Shown here piece after piece: positions 20,401-20,409 of a stretch of 20,409 nucleotides of DNA (within the stretch, counting starts at the first letter, position 1; the number at the start of each line of letters is the position of its first letter). A program made the translations under genes and the position numbers. The stretch covers positions 1 through 20,409 of the forward strand of contig BBXU01001842.1 in assembly GCA_001598975.1 (NCBI GenBank), given 5' to 3'. Source of the stretch: Parachlorella kessleri (lineage: Eukaryota > Chlorophyta > Trebouxiophyceae > Chlorellales > Chlorellaceae). Under the pieces are notes generated by a model that saw only the letters and a list, made by a program, of their open reading frames with translations, had not been told where the DNA came from and ran no database searches.

Positions 20401-20409
20401 GAAGGGGGG

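Overview
The window looks like nuclear DNA of a core chlorophyte green alga. I could not name the species. The evidence is: five intron-dense genes that only make sense when spliced; introns mostly of about 130-400 nt, nearly all ending in GCAG; TGTAA-type polyadenylation motifs downstream of stops; and a plant-type ferredoxin/metallo-beta-lactamase fusion. There is no sign of prokaryotic operons, tRNA, rRNA or CRISPR. All gene models below were spliced by hand from frame continuity and splice signals.

Layout, left to right. 1-678: a microsatellite, a possible run-off first exon on the minus strand, and the 3' flank of the next gene. 679-2167 (minus): a five-exon secretory RNase T2 with intact active site and a C-terminal membrane anchor. 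2168-2454: a short divergent promoter region. 2455-6187 (plus): an eleven-exon coiled-coil protein of the CCDC6 (DUF2046) family with a Ser/Arg-rich tail. 6188-7593: convergent 3' flanks. 7594-13855 (minus): a roughly 20-exon secreted PhoD-type alkaline phosphatase that includes two GC-AG introns. 13856-15324: a gene-free stretch with a TATA-like box and an imperfect inverted repeat that could fold into a long hairpin. 15325-17312 (minus): a five-exon type II membrane glycosyltransferase resembling family GT92. 17313-18158: gene-free. 18159-20323 (minus): a five-exon protein joining a [4Fe-4S] ferredoxin-like domain to a metallo-beta-lactamase-fold hydrolase, with a G-rich microsatellite just upstream.

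RNase T2 and PhoD both enter the secretory route. Together they could release phosphate from external or vacuolar RNA and phosphoesters, so their closeness may reflect phosphate scavenging; this is inference. The CCDC6-like, GT92-like and Fe-S/MBL genes show no evident link to that role. I found no convincing undescribed system. The most notable signals are the long inverted repeat, the repeated exon pattern of the coiled-coil gene, the two GC-AG introns, the unresolved first intron of PhoD, and the membrane-anchored RNase T2.
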